A DNA stretch of 64,000 bases, taken from positions 467,001 to 531,000 of the forward strand of contig NZ_CM001240.1 of assembly GCF_000230835.1 (NCBI RefSeq), given 5' to 3'. Origin of the DNA: Clostridium sp. DL-VIII. GTDB lineage: Bacteria > Bacillota > Clostridia > Clostridiales > Clostridiaceae. Within the stretch, counting starts at the first letter, position 1. Each line of letters opens with the position of its first letter. Shown here piece after piece: positions 1-8,962 of the stretch. The position numbers and the translations under genes are program-made. Under the pieces are notes generated by a model. It was given only the letters and a program-made list of their open reading frames with translations, was not told where the DNA came from and made no database searches.

Positions 1-825
1 AATGTATCTTTTAAATATATAAAAGACTCAGATGGAGTTAAAGAAGAAAAGTATGCAGTAAAGGATGTCAATTTAAGTGTAAAAAAAGGTGAATTTTTAG
101 TTATATTAGGGCATAATGGATCAGGAAAATCAACAATAGCTAAGCATATGAATGCATTGGTAGTACCTACAGAAGGTACAGTAGTTGTCGATGGACTCGA
201 TACAACTGATCCAGATAATGTATGGAATATTCGGTCTAAAGCTGGAATGGTATTTCAGAATCCAGATAATCAATTAGTTGCTACAATAGTTGAAGAGGAT
301 GTAGCCTTTGGACCTGAAAACCTAGGAGTTGAGCCATCAGAAATAAGAAAAAGAGTTGATGAAAGTTTAGAAAAAGTTGGGATGAGCAAGTATAAAAAGC
401 ATGCACCACATCTTTTATCTGGAGGACAGAAGCAAAGAATTGCAATAGCAGGAATTCTTGCCATACAACCTGAATGTATAATTTTTGATGAACCAACAGC
501 CATGTTAGATCCACTAGGAAGAAAAGAGGTTCTAAAAACTATTAGAGATCTTAATGAGAAACATGGTATTACTATAGTTCTAATAACTCACTATATGGAT
601 GAAGCTGCACAAGCAGATAGAATCATAGTAATGGATGGTGGAAGTGTTATGATGGAAGGTACGCCAAGAGAAATATTCCCACAGGTAGAGCGCATGAAAA
701 AGATAGGATTAGATGTTCCGCAGGTAACAGAATTAGCTTATGAATTAAAAAAGGCAGGAATAAATATAAATGAAAAAATATTAAATGTAGATGAGATGGT
801 GAATGAATTATGTCAATTAAAGTAG
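1..825 (+). CDS. ecfA1: ECF transporter ATPase EcfA1 (5' end outside window)
   Basis: One of two ATPases of an energy-coupling factor importer for vitamins or metals, acting at the inner face of the membrane. The frame is open from base 1, so the start lies upstream; 274 residues are visible. A Walker A motif GHNGSGKST is near visible residue 38, then LSGGQKQR (signature), [11 protein letters not shown] (Walker B) and the H-loop ITHYMDEA. It overlaps ecfA2 by 16 bases and runs into ecfT, the usual ecfA1-ecfA2-ecfT order beside truA and rplM in Firmicutes. The substrate-binding S component is not in the window and is probably encoded elsewhere. Confidence 0.93.
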   Translation, partial: NVSFKYIKDSDGVKEEKYAVKDVNLSVKKGEFLVILGHNGSGKSTIAKHMNALVVPTEGTVVVDGLDTTDPDNVWNIRSKAGMVFQNPDNQLVATIVEEDVAFGPENLGVEPSEIRKRVDESLEKVGMSKYKKHAPHLLSGGQKQRIAIAGILAIQPECIIFDEPTAMLDPLGRKEVLKTIRDLNEKHGITIVLITHYMDEAAQADRIIVMDGGSVMMEGTPREIFPQVERMKKIGLDVPQVTELAYELKKAGININEKILNVDEMVNELCQLK

Positions 826-1679
826 AAAATTTAACACATATATATGCGCCTAAAAGCCCTTTTGAAAAGATTGCCTTGAATGATGTATCTTTAGAGATAA
901 AAGATGGGGAATTTGTGGCACTAATTGGGCACACTGGTTCAGGTAAATCAACATTAATTCAGCATTTTAATGGATTATTAGAAGCTACTAGCGGAAAAAT
1001 AATTGTAGATGGAGTAGATATTACAAGTAAGAGCGCTAAATTAATTGATATTAGGAAAAAAGTTGGATTAGTATTTCAATATCCAGAATATCAGATTTTT
1101 GAAGAGACTATAGCTAAAGACATTGAATTTGGACCTAAAAATTTGGGACTCTCTGATGAAGAAATTAAAGATAGAGTGATTGAATCTATGAAAATGGTTG
1201 GTCTTGACTACGAAACATATAAGGATAAATCGCCATTTGATTTGAGCGGAGGTCAAAAAAGAAGAGTTGCCATAGCTGGTGTAATAGCTATGAAACCTAC
1301 AACTTTAATTTTAGATGAGCCTACAGCAGGCCTAGATCCTAAAGGTAGAGACGATATTTTAAATCAAATAAGTAAGTTACATAAAGACTATAATATGACA
1401 ATAATTATAGTCAGCCATAGTATGGAGGATGTTGCAAAAATTGCGGAAAGAGTTATTGTAATGAATCATGGCGGAGTAGCATTACAAGGAACACCGGCAG
1501 AAGTATTTAAGGAAATTGATATGCTTGAAGAAATAGGTCTTGGTGTACCGCAGGTAACATATTTGGTTAGGGAGTTAAGGAAGAAGGGTTTTAATATTTC
1601 AGATAATGTATTTACAATAGAAGAAGCTAAGAAAGAACTCTTGTCCATTCTAAATAAAAATAAGGTAAGAGAGGAGTAG
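810..1679 (+). CDS. ecfA2: ECF transporter ATPase EcfA2
   Basis: Second ATPase of the energy-coupling factor module; it pairs with EcfA1 to drive EcfT. At 289 residues it has normal length. Visible motifs are GHTGSGKST (about residues 40-48), [19 protein letters not shown] and the switch histidine in VSHSMED. The ATG at 810 lies inside the end of ecfA1, which indicates translational coupling. Both ATPases end in a similar region (IGL-VPQVT, then a helix of ELRKKG type), which in this family contacts EcfT. Confidence 0.93.
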   Translation: MSIKVENLTHIYAPKSPFEKIALNDVSLEIKDGEFVALIGHTGSGKSTLIQHFNGLLEATSGKIIVDGVDITSKSAKLIDIRKKVGLVFQYPEYQIFEETIAKDIEFGPKNLGLSDEEIKDRVIESMKMVGLDYETYKDKSPFDLSGGQKRRVAIAGVIAMKPTTLILDEPTAGLDPKGRDDILNQISKLHKDYNMTIIIVSHSMEDVAKIAERVIVMNHGGVALQGTPAEVFKEIDMLEEIGLGVPQVTYLVRELRKKGFNISDNVFTIEEAKKELLSILNKNKVREE

Positions 1680-1687
1680 ACAAGACT

Positions 1688-2494
1688 ATGTTGAAGAATA
1701 TCACAATAGGGCAGTACTTGCCGGGTGAATCGTTTATTCACAAGTTAGATCCTAGAACGAAGATTTTAATATCTATATTTTTTATTGTGTGCCTATTTAT
1801 TATAGACAAATTTATTGGATATACGGCTATAGTTGTATTTTTGCTTGCGATAATTCTAGTAGCAAAAATTCCATTTAGGTTTATTTTTAATGGATTAAAA
1901 CCTGTTTTTTTATTGATTGCTCTAACTGCTATTTTAAATATATTTATGGTTAGAGGTGCAGAAGGAACTGAAATATTTAGTATGGGTTTCTTAAAAGTAT
2001 ATCCAGAAGGATTGAATACAGCAATATTTATGGCTATAAGATTAGTCTTATTAATAGTAGGAACATCATTACTAACATTAACTACATCTCCTATTGAATT
2101 AACAGATGGAATTGAAAAGCTACTTAAGCCAATTGGAAAAGAAATAGCGCATGAATTAGCTATGATGATGACGATAGCATTAAGATTTATCCCTACATTA
2201 ATTGATGAAACGGATAAGATAATGAAGGCACAGAAGGCTAGAGGCGCTGATTTTGAATCAGGTGGAATCATAAAGAAAGCTAAGAGTTTAGTACCATTAT
2301 TAGTACCGTTATTTATAAGTTCGTTTAGAAGAGCTGATGAGTTAGCTATGGCTATGGAAGCAAGAGGATATAGAGGTGGAGCAGGAAGAACTAGAATGAA
2401 AGTATTAAAGTTTTCATCTAGGGATACAATATCATTTGCTATATCCGGATTACTGTTTTTATGGTGCTTGACAGTTAGATTTATATTAACATAG
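1688..2494 (+). CDS. ecfT: ECF transporter transmembrane protein EcfT
   Basis: Membrane scaffold of the energy-coupling factor transporter, linking the two ATPases to exchangeable S components. The 268-residue protein has hydrophobic segments near residues 25-60, 65-90, 110-130 and 240-262. It carries the two Ala-Arg-Gly motifs of the coupling helices (ARGADFESGG and EARGYRGG), which bind the ATPases. The start at 1688 has a GAGGAG ribosome site 8-13 bases upstream. It is the third gene of the ecfA1-ecfA2-ecfT operon. Confidence 0.92.
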   Translation: MLKNITIGQYLPGESFIHKLDPRTKILISIFFIVCLFIIDKFIGYTAIVVFLLAIILVAKIPFRFIFNGLKPVFLLIALTAILNIFMVRGAEGTEIFSMGFLKVYPEGLNTAIFMAIRLVLLIVGTSLLTLTTSPIELTDGIEKLLKPIGKEIAHELAMMMTIALRFIPTLIDETDKIMKAQKARGADFESGGIIKKAKSLVPLLVPLFISSFRRADELAMAMEARGYRGGAGRTRMKVLKFSSRDTISFAISGLLFLWCLTVRFILT

Positions 2495-2509
2495 GATTAA
2501 GGGATATAA

Positions 2510-3244
2510 ATGAGAAATATAAAATTAATAATTGAATTTGATGGGAGTAACTTTTGTGGATGGCAAAGGCAGCCTAAGGGAAGAACTGTTCAGAAGGTAA
2601 TAGAAACAGCTATATATAAAGCAACAGGCGAAGAAATTCAGATTAATGGAAGTTCTAGAACTGATGCAGGAGTCCATGCAAGGGAAATGGTTGCAAATTT
2701 CTTCACTGATAGCACAATACCTGGAGATAAGTTTAGAGAGGCTATAAATACAAGGTTACCAGAGGATGTATCTATAATCAAATCAGAAGAAGTGGATCAA
2801 GAGTTTCATGCTAGATACTCATCAAAAGGTAAAACATATTCATATACAATTGTGAATAGAAGTGAAAGATTATCTTTGGGGCATCAATACTTATATCATT
2901 ATAAGTATAGGTTAGATGTAGATAAAATGAGAAAAGCCTGTAATTATTTTATAGGTAAGCATGATTTTAAGGCATTTATGTCTCCGGGGAGTTCTATAAA
3001 AACTACTATAAGAACAATTACAGAACTTTATATAGAACAAGACGGAGAAAAAATAAAGATATTTATAACAGCTGATGGTTTTTTATATAATATGGTAAGA
3101 ATAATAGTAGGAACCTTAATAAAGGTCGGAAATGAGAAATTAGAAGTAGAAGATATAGAAGATATAATAATAGAAGGAAATAGAAAACGTGCAGGAATGT
3201 GTGTGCCGCCAAATGGATTAATACTAGAAAAAGTTTTTTATTAA
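2510..3244 (+). CDS. truA: tRNA pseudouridine(38-40) synthase TruA
   Basis: Converts uridines 38-40 of the tRNA anticodon arm to pseudouridine in the cytoplasm. The 244-residue length fits the family. The catalytic aspartate lies in [10 protein letters not shown] (about residue 52), and the N-terminal [12 protein letters not shown] block is typical of TruA. It begins 15 bases after ecfT and is likely cotranscribed with it. The next operon, rplM-rpsI, has its own promoter directly downstream. Confidence 0.95.
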   Translation: MRNIKLIIEFDGSNFCGWQRQPKGRTVQKVIETAIYKATGEEIQINGSSRTDAGVHAREMVANFFTDSTIPGDKFREAINTRLPEDVSIIKSEEVDQEFHARYSSKGKTYSYTIVNRSERLSLGHQYLYHYKYRLDVDKMRKACNYFIGKHDFKAFMSPGSSIKTTIRTITELYIEQDGEKIKIFITADGFLYNMVRIIVGTLIKVGNEKLEVEDIEDIIIEGNRKRAGMCVPPNGLILEKVFY

Positions 3245-3251
3245 AAAGATG

Positions 3252-3280
3252 TTGACACACCCGCATCCGTGTATTATAAT
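3252..3280 (+). promoter_or_regulatory. Sigma-A promoter of rplM-rpsI
   Basis: TTGACA at 3252-3257 and TATAAT at 3275-3280 are separated by exactly 17 bases, a consensus housekeeping promoter. It begins 8 bases after the truA stop, so the ribosomal protein operon has independent, strong transcription. The start of transcription should be near 3287. Confidence 0.9.
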
Positions 3281-3286
3281 TAGGTT

Positions 3287-3395
3287 TGTTTGTTAAATCG
3301 TTTATGTATATAAGATCCACTAGCCCCGGGTCTTGACATAAAAAATTTTACTTATAAGAAGTAAAGAATTAATGTAAGTTCAGGGAGGGAAACAG
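3287..3395 (+). promoter_or_regulatory. Leader RNA of rplM (possible L13 leader)
   Basis: About 110 bases separate the promoter from rplM. The leader contains a hairpin AAGATCC / GGGTCTT around the unusually GC-rich ACTAGCCCC, then an AT-rich stretch and a strong ribosome site GGGAGGGA. Firmicutes L13-S9 operons are known to carry an autoregulatory L13 leader in this position. Assignment rests on position and one hairpin only; a covariance-model search was not possible. Confidence 0.45.
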
Positions 3396-3830
3396 ATGAA
3401 ATCATACATTGCTAAAGCAAGTGAAATCGAAAGAAAATGGTATGTTGTTGATGCTGCTGGTAAGCCACTAGGTAGAGTTGCTAGCCAAGTTGCTTCAATT
3501 TTAAGAGGTAAAAATAAGCCAATATTTACACCTAACGTTGACTGCGGAGACTTCGTTATCGTAATTAACGCAGAAAAAGTAGTTTTAACTGGTAAGAAGT
3601 TAGATCAAAAATTAATGAGAAAGCATAGTCTTTATCCAGGCGGATTAAAAGAAACTCCATATAGAGTAGTATTAGATAAGAAACCTGAATTCGCTTTTGA
3701 AGAAGCTGTTAGAAGAATGCTTCCAAATGGTGTATTAGGAAGACAAATGTTAAAGAAACTAAACGTATATAGAGGTGCTGAACATAATCATGCAGCTCAA
3801 AAACCAGAAGTACTAGAATTAAGATACTAA
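3396..3830 (+). CDS. rplM: 50S ribosomal protein L13
   Basis: Large-subunit ribosomal protein that binds 23S rRNA early in assembly. The 144-residue length is exactly typical. Family blocks are visible: [17 protein letters not shown] near the N terminus, then [16 protein letters not shown] and the signature region [19 protein letters not shown]. Cotranscribed with rpsI, 26 bases downstream. Codon choice is more GC-rich and conserved than in neighbours, as expected for a highly expressed gene. Confidence 0.97.
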   Translation: MKSYIAKASEIERKWYVVDAAGKPLGRVASQVASILRGKNKPIFTPNVDCGDFVIVINAEKVVLTGKKLDQKLMRKHSLYPGGLKETPYRVVLDKKPEFAFEEAVRRMLPNGVLGRQMLKKLNVYRGAEHNHAAQKPEVLELRY

Positions 3831-3856
3831 TACGATCTCGGGAGGAGGAATAAGAA

Positions 3857-4249
3857 ATGGCAAAAGTTCAATACATGGGAACTGGAAGAAGAAAGAAATC
3901 AGTTGCAAGAGTAAGACTTGTACCAGGAAATGGTAAGGTTGTTGTAAATAAAAGAGAAATAGAAGAATTTTTTGGTTTAGAAACATTAAGAGTTATCGTA
4001 AACCAACCATTAGTTCTAACAGGAACTAAGGATAAGTTTGACGTTTTAGTAAATGTTCACGGTGGTGGATTTACAGGTCAAGCAGGAGCTATCAGACACG
4101 GTATTGCTAGAGCACTAGTTAAATCTGATGAAGCTTTAAAGACAGAAATAAAGAAGGCTGGATTCTTAACTAGAGATTCAAGAATGAAAGAAAGAAAGAA
4201 ATACGGTCTTAAAAAAGCAAGAAAAGCTTCACAATTCTCAAAGAGATAA
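3857..4249 (+). CDS. rpsI: 30S ribosomal protein S9
   Basis: Small-subunit protein whose C-terminal tail reaches the P-site tRNA. It has 130 residues with the N-terminal [14 protein letters not shown] block, the [19 protein letters not shown] core and the basic C-terminal end [12 protein letters not shown], where the last Lys-Arg contacts tRNA. It has a strong GGGAGGAGG ribosome site and is the last gene before an intrinsic terminator. Confidence 0.97.
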   Translation: MAKVQYMGTGRRKKSVARVRLVPGNGKVVVNKREIEEFFGLETLRVIVNQPLVLTGTKDKFDVLVNVHGGGFTGQAGAIRHGIARALVKSDEALKTEIKKAGFLTRDSRMKERKKYGLKKARKASQFSKR

Positions 4250-4266
4250 TATTTGGAGTTTCAGAA

Positions 4267-4300
4267 ATCCCACAAATCAAGTATTTGTGGGATTTTTTTA
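4267..4300 (+). terminator. Intrinsic terminator of rplM-rpsI
   Basis: A perfect 12-base stem, AATCCCACAAAT (4267-4278) with ATTTGTGGGATT (4283-4294), and a run of T residues directly after it. It lies 17 bases past the rpsI stop. Confidence 0.92.
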
Positions 4301-4739
4301 TGTAAAAATATATTAAAACTCATTACTTATTCCTTTTTCTATTAAGAGTACTATTTTTTACTTAAAGGTATTATTGTATTTTTTCGATTCTGTTTTTATT
4401 TAGCTTATCATAATCTTGTTTTCTATGTCTATAGCTTTATTTTTTTCTTCTTTTACGATGCAATTTACATGATTATATTACCTTCCGTAGACGTAATATA
4501 ATATCACAGGATATTAACTATAGTATATGATGAGCCAGTTTTACACTGAATCATTTTGTTTTAGATCTAATAGAAACAGGATGAACCTGTAAAGTGAAAT
4601 AAAGTATGCTACATTGTTGAAATAGACATATAGGTTGCATTCTGTGAAAAAAATATATATAATTTAATGATGTGGAATATATTGGAAGAAAAAATAATTA
4701 AATTAAATAGATTAGTGTGACTTTAGGAGGGCAAAGATT
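4301..4739. other. Gene-less AT-rich interval with one inverted repeat
   Basis: No supported gene is visible here. It contains a 10-base inverted repeat ATTATATTAC (4472-4481) / GTAATATAAT (4493-4502) around an 11-base centre, and a small ACAGG/CCTGT hairpin near 4575. The stretch leads into an orphan phage-type gene, so it may be the scar of a lost mobile element. I see no integrase, direct repeat pair or tRNA that would define an attachment site. Confidence 0.4.
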
Positions 4740-5042
4740 GTGGAAGAAATATATATATCTAGATTAGGAATAGGTGTTTCAATAATAGAACCAAATTCAG
4801 AAGTGAAACGTAAAATTGATGCGTTAGTAAAAAAGGACATGGTGGCAGCATTTAAAGAATTAGTATTTAATTGTGTAGTGAAACCAGATTTAAAAGATCC
4901 AAAACTTAAAAAGACATTTCCGTGTACCAATGAAAGTGATATTGTATGTAAGTTATTTACATTAGGAGAATTAAAATATATTGCAGATGAAATTATAGGT
5001 ATTAAAAATGATGTTGTTACAAAAAGAATTAAAAGTTACTGA
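4740..5042 (+). CDS. Orphan phage tail-assembly chaperone-like protein (XkdN type)
   Basis: A 100-residue protein that resembles the XkdN-like tail assembly chaperones of Firmicutes phages, notably in the KKTFPCTNE...KLFTLGELKYIADEI part. The GTG at 4740 follows an AGGAGGG ribosome site by 7 bases. No other phage gene is nearby, so it is a relic or domesticated gene. After the stop, the +1 frame stays open for about 30 codons over the same DNA (from near 5010 to 5106). This suggests that a frameshift has cut off the original C terminus. Function here is unknown. Confidence 0.6.
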   Translation: MEEIYISRLGIGVSIIEPNSEVKRKIDALVKKDMVAAFKELVFNCVVKPDLKDPKLKKTFPCTNESDIVCKLFTLGELKYIADEIIGIKNDVVTKRIKSY

Positions 5043-5163
5043 TAGTCAATTCAAATCCTATATATCAATAGTATTAAATAAGGCATTGCCAGAAATAATA
5101 CTATAAATATAAAAAAGCATTAGTTCAAGAATTAGAAGATGGGATTAAAGAGAAATAAGTTTT

Positions 5164-5197
5164 AAGCTGCTAGTAAGTAAAAATTAGTGGCTTTTTA
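5164..5197 (+). terminator. Probable intrinsic terminator
   Basis: Stem AAGCTGCTA (5164-5172) with TAGTGGCTT (5185-5193), including two G-U pairs, followed by TTTTATT. It ends the phage-chaperone transcript region. Confidence 0.6.
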
Positions 5198-5511
5198 TTA
5201 TGTAGATAATTACGGAAAAGACAGGAAGTAATAATAAGAACAAAACCTTAGATGTGCAGAGCTACCAACCTTTTTTTACGGATGCTTCTGATTTTATATA
5301 TGTTGCAAAAATAATTCTTAATTATAATTCTAGAAATATTGTAAGAATTTTAGCTGTAATTTTTAGTTGTGGAATGTGCATTGTAACATATATATATGAA
5401 AAATAATAAAGAATAAAGTAGGTTAAATTATTAAAAATTAATCTGAATAAATAGAATTATATAGCAAACAATATAGAGTAAATGATGTTAATAATCTGGA
5501 GGAGAAAATTA
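5198..5511. other. Interval before cwlD with an open stretch lacking a start
   Basis: A plus-strand frame is open from about 5205 to 5406 and would encode a partly hydrophobic peptide of about 66 residues ending YIYEK. It has no ATG and no ribosome site; the only candidate start is an internal GTG near 5252. It is either chance or the remnant of a membrane protein gene. The rest is AT-rich, presumably holding the cwlD promoter, which I cannot place confidently. Confidence 0.3.
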
Positions 5512-6174
5512 ATGAGAATTAAAAAGGTAGTTATATTATTTTGCATATGTTGTTTGATATTTGGAGTTCCAATGAAAGCTAATTCAGAAGAAACTAAAGA
5601 ACAAAAGATAATATTAATAGATCCAGGCCATGGAGGAATTGATGGAGGAGCAAGATCTAAAAATGGAACTATAGAAAAAAATATAAATTTGATGATATCT
5701 GAAAAATTAAAAAAAGAGTTAGAAGATTCAGGATATGTAGTTTACTTAACAAGGGAAGGAGATACTGAGTTAGATGCTAAAAAGGTTAAGGATTTAAATG
5801 CACGATGTCAGATGAAGAAAGATACTAAGTGTGATGTATTTATTTCTATACATCAGAATATGTTTCCACAAAGTAGCTGCTTTGGAGCACAAGTTTGGTA
5901 TGCAGCTAATGATAATAGTAAGCTTGTAGCAGAAAATATTCAAAATTCATTGAAAGATACAATAGATGATAAAAACAAAAGAGTTGCTAAGGCGGCTGAA
6001 AAACAATATAGAATATTGAGAGATGGATATGAAGGAGCTTGCGTCATTGTTGAATGTGGTTTTTTATCTAATTATGAGGAGGAGCAGAGATTAAAAACAG
6101 ATGATCATCAAATTAAAATTGCAAAAGGTATAGCAAGTGGTGTTAATAAGTACTTTGAAAGTAAAAGTTCTTAG
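5512..6174 (+). CDS. cwlD: N-acetylmuramoyl-L-alanine amidase CwlD (germination type)
   Basis: Zinc amidase (Amidase_3 fold) that in spore formers removes peptide from muramic acid as the first step of cortex muramic-lactam formation. The start at 5512 follows GGAGGAG by 7 bases; an upstream in-frame ATG at 5482 has no ribosome site. The 220-residue product has a signal-like hydrophobic segment at residues 6-22. Zinc and catalytic elements are visible: DPGHGG, the Glu of TIEKNIN, the His of ISIHQN and the Glu of VIVECGFLSN. In Bacillus, cwlD also follows rplM-rpsI, which supports the assignment. Confidence 0.88.
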   Translation: MRIKKVVILFCICCLIFGVPMKANSEETKEQKIILIDPGHGGIDGGARSKNGTIEKNINLMISEKLKKELEDSGYVVYLTREGDTELDAKKVKDLNARCQMKKDTKCDVFISIHQNMFPQSSCFGAQVWYAANDNSKLVAENIQNSLKDTIDDKNKRVAKAAEKQYRILRDGYEGACVIVECGFLSNYEEEQRLKTDDHQIKIAKGIASGVNKYFESKSS

Positions 6175-6177
6175 TTC

Positions 6178-6354
6178 TTAATCTCTTGATTTCATATGAA
6201 TAGGGCTTACCTGCAAGCTATTTCGAGGTGATTGAGATGAATAATAAAGTTTGTCTATTATTAAAAATAGATTATATAAAATTAAACATATTAGGATAAT
6301 AGTTAAGAAATAAATGATAGTTGTAAGGATTTTATTTAAATAATTATTATTCAT
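6178..6354 (-). CDS. Small predicted membrane protein, 58 residues
   Basis: A short minus-strand reading frame from ATG at 6354 down to TAA at 6178. It is preceded by an AGAGGTG ribosome site 8 bases before the start. The product opens MNNNYLNKIL, then has a strongly hydrophobic stretch of about 25 residues (TTIIYFLTIILICLILYNLF) and a polar tail. It lies convergent to cwlD, with the stop touching the cwlD end. I recognise no family; a small inner-membrane protein, possibly linked to sporulation by neighbourhood, is only a guess. Composition alone could produce such a frame in AT-rich DNA. Confidence 0.45.
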   Translation of the reverse strand: MNNNYLNKILTTIIYFLTIILICLILYNLFLIIDKLYYSSQSPRNSLQVSPIHMKSRD

Positions 6355-6679
6355 AATTTCACCTCTTTGCGATATAAATATTTATATTAAAGTATAGTAT
6401 TAAGAAGGAATAAATATGAAAGCTGGTATTATAAAAATATAATTTAATATGAAATTATAGTGTAATATTTATCTACATATAGCTTGAATTAACATATAAT
6501 TTCAGTTTTAAGCTTACAATATATATTTTAAATACAAATAAATCTATTTGGGGTTGTAAATAACAAGGAATACTTTTAAACTTATATGTAGTAATAAGAG
6601 TAGAGCTACGATAAGAATATGATCTTATAAAAATAGCTCTAGCAATAACGATAAGTAATGGAAAGAGGAGCTGTTAGTG
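6355..6679. promoter_or_regulatory. Fumarase upstream region with a nested hairpin
   Basis: AT-rich interval without a further gene. Just before the fumarase ribosome site lies a perfect 8-base inverted repeat, TAGAGCTA (6601-6608) with TAGCTCTA (6634-6641). It encloses a second stem, ATAAGA / TCTTAT. No T-run follows, so it is not an intrinsic terminator. It may stabilise the mRNA or serve as a regulatory site. No clear -35/-10 pair could be fixed. Confidence 0.4.
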
Positions 6680-7522
6680 ATGCGAGAAGTTAATGTTGAA
6701 CTTATTAGAGATGCAGTGAAAAAATTAGCAATTGAAGCAAATTATTTTTTAGGGACAGATATTAAAGAGGCATTATTGAAATCTAAGAAGGAAGAAACTT
6801 GGAAACTTGCAACTGAAGTTTTAGATAAAATAATTATTAACTCCGAAATTGCAAGTAATGAAGAAATGCCAATGTGCCAAGATACAGGAATGGCATGTGT
6901 TTTCATTGAAGTAGGACAAGATGTACATTTAATCGGAGGAAGACTTGAAGATGCTATTAACGAAGGTGTGAGAAGAGGATACGAGGAAGGCTTTTTAAGG
7001 AAGTCAGTTGTAGAAGATCCACTAAGGAGAGTAAACACAAAAGATAATACACCAGCTATAATCTATTATGATATAGTAGATGGAGATAAAGTTAAGATTA
7101 CCTTAGCGCCAAAAGGTTTTGGATCAGAGAATATGAGTAAAATAGGAATGTTAAAGCCATCTGATGGATTAGATGGTGTTAAAAAGTTTATAATAGATAC
7201 AGTTAGAGCAGCAGGACCTAATCCATGTCCGCCAATGGTTATAGGTGTTGGAATAGGGGGAACCTTTGATAAGGCTGCTTATCTTGCTAAAAAGGCATTA
7301 CTTAGACCTATTAATATAAGAAATAAAGATGAGTTTTATAAAAAATTAGAGGTTGAATTATTAGAAAAAGTAAATGAATTAGGTATAGGACCACAAGGAT
7401 TTGGAGGAAAAACTACCGCATTAGGATTAAACATTGAAACTTACCCGACACATATAGCAGGATTACCTGTTGCAGTAAATATAAATTGCCATGCTACACG
7501 ACATAAAGAAGTGATAATATAA
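6680..7522 (+). CDS. Class I fumarate hydratase, alpha subunit
   Basis: Iron-sulfur hydro-lyase subunit interconverting fumarate and malate; L-tartrate dehydratase (TtdA) is the close alternative. It has 280 residues from ATG 6680, 9 bases after AGAGGAG; the GTG three bases earlier is less likely. The three cysteines expected to hold the [4Fe-4S] cluster are visible in MPMCQDTGMACVF, PNPCPPMVIG and INCHATRHKE. The beta subunit follows 24 bases downstream, forming the two-subunit enzyme typical of anaerobes. Confidence 0.88.
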   Translation: MREVNVELIRDAVKKLAIEANYFLGTDIKEALLKSKKEETWKLATEVLDKIIINSEIASNEEMPMCQDTGMACVFIEVGQDVHLIGGRLEDAINEGVRRGYEEGFLRKSVVEDPLRRVNTKDNTPAIIYYDIVDGDKVKITLAPKGFGSENMSKIGMLKPSDGLDGVKKFIIDTVRAAGPNPCPPMVIGVGIGGTFDKAAYLAKKALLRPINIRNKDEFYKKLEVELLEKVNELGIGPQGFGGKTTALGLNIETYPTHIAGLPVAVNINCHATRHKEVII

Positions 7523-7546
7523 CTATAATATTGGAGGAAGATAGTA

Positions 7547-8104
7547 ATGGAGATTAAGTTAAAAACACCTCTTACAGAAGATAAGATATTAAACTTAAAG
7601 GCAGGGGATAGTGTTTTATTAAGTGGAGTAATTTATTCTGCTAGAGATGCCGCACATAAAAGACTGATAGAATTATTGAATGATGGAAAAGAGCTACCTT
7701 TAGATATAAAGGATGAGACTATATATTATGTTGGACCTTCACCAGCAAAACCAGGAAAGGTAATAGGCTCAGCAGGGCCTACAACTAGTTATAGAATGGA
7801 TGCTTATGCACCAACGTTACTGGACCTAGGGTTAAAAGGAATGATTGGTAAAGGTGCAAGAAATGCTGAGGTAATAGAGGCAATAAAGAGAAATAAAGCA
7901 GTTTACTTTGGTGCTATAGGTGGAGCAGCTGCATTAATTGGGAAGAGTATTGTAAAGTCTGAAGTAATTGCATATGAGGACTTAGGTGCTGAAGCTATAA
8001 GAAAGATGGAAGTAAAAGATATGCCATTAGTTGTTATTATAGATGCAGAAGGAAACAATTTATATGAGATTGGACAGCAGGAGTATCTAGACTCGAGTAA
8101 ATAG
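7547..8104 (+). CDS. Class I fumarate hydratase, beta subunit
   Basis: Fumarase C-terminal-domain protein of 185 residues, the partner of the preceding alpha subunit. Family blocks are KTPLTEDKILNLKAGD, SGVIYSARDAAHKR, YVGPSPAKPGKVIGSAGPT and the IGKGARN loop. It has a GGAGGAAG ribosome site and the same operon as the alpha subunit. Together they act in the reductive, incomplete citric acid branch used by clostridia, or on tartrate if this is TtdAB. Confidence 0.88.
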   Translation: MEIKLKTPLTEDKILNLKAGDSVLLSGVIYSARDAAHKRLIELLNDGKELPLDIKDETIYYVGPSPAKPGKVIGSAGPTTSYRMDAYAPTLLDLGLKGMIGKGARNAEVIEAIKRNKAVYFGAIGGAAALIGKSIVKSEVIAYEDLGAEAIRKMEVKDMPLVVIIDAEGNNLYEIGQQEYLDSSK

Positions 8105-8142
8105 GAAGTTCAGATAAGGTTTCTAAAAAGAAGGAGTACTAT

Positions 8143-8898
8143 ATGTTTGGAATTAAGTTGCCAGGAAAAGACAAATATAAGAGAATACTATTGGCAGTTT
8201 TGATAGTACTGGCAATAGTAGTAATAGTTTATGATAAGTTAGAAAGAATGAATAAAGAGAATTTAGGAAATAAAAAAGAAGAGCAAGAAGAAATAATATC
8301 ACCTTCTAATATGGGAGAAACAAAAATTAATGATGATGTTGAGAAAATTAGTGACGATAGTGATAAAATAAATAATAATGCTGCAAAAGATGAAAAAGAA
8401 AAATATTCAGATAGAGAAAATGAATTATATAATGAAGCATATACTTCATTTTTTTCTCATACCTACGCAGATGCAATTAATAAGGCAGATTTACTTATAA
8501 ACGAGTTCCCTAGCAATGCAATGGGATATAATATAAGAGGAATTGCAAAAGCCTATAATGGAGATTATGATGGTGGGATGAAAGATATAGATAAATCCCT
8601 AAGTATTGATAGTAATTATGGTTATGCACGATTTAATAAAGCACTTACATATGAGTTATATGAAAATTTTGATAAAGCATTAGAATGGTATAATAAAGAT
8701 TTGGAAGTTGAGGATTATGAGTGGACTTATTATGGTATTGCATCTATTTATGGGAGGAAAGGTGACGTAATAAATACAATGACCTATTTAAATAAAGCGA
8801 TGCAGATGGATACAGGAGTGAAAGAAGTGGCAAAGACTGAGCATGATTTTGATCCAGTTAAAAATTCAGAAGAGTTTAAAAAGGCAGTATATAATTAA
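8143..8898 (+). CDS. Membrane-anchored TPR protein
   Basis: A 251-residue protein with one N-terminal membrane helix (about residues 14-31, rich in Ile, Val and Leu). A low-complexity Lys/Asp/Asn linker follows (residues 40-95), then about three TPR-like helix pairs (residues 98-225, for example AYTSFFSHTYADAINKADLL and ALEWYNKDLEVEDYEWTYY). The TPR part is probably extracellular. It lies 39 bases after fumarase beta and 64 before a response regulator. No specific function can be assigned; such proteins usually serve as protein-interaction scaffolds. Confidence 0.7.
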   Translation: MFGIKLPGKDKYKRILLAVLIVLAIVVIVYDKLERMNKENLGNKKEEQEEIISPSNMGETKINDDVEKISDDSDKINNNAAKDEKEKYSDRENELYNEAYTSFFSHTYADAINKADLLINEFPSNAMGYNIRGIAKAYNGDYDGGMKDIDKSLSIDSNYGYARFNKALTYELYENFDKALEWYNKDLEVEDYEWTYYGIASIYGRKGDVINTMTYLNKAMQMDTGVKEVAKTEHDFDPVKNSEEFKKAVYN

Positions 8899-8962
8899 AA
8901 GGATAAGTTCATAGAAATAATAGATTATAATATTAAGGTGATGGACTTTAGGAGGAATTGAT

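Noticed and set aside
4740..5160. Intact prophage
   Set aside because: Only one phage-type gene is visible; there is no integrase, terminase, portal or lysis gene around it.
5205..5406. Open frame of about 66 codons before cwlD
   Set aside because: No ATG and no ribosome site; the only internal start is a GTG without support, so I do not call it a gene.
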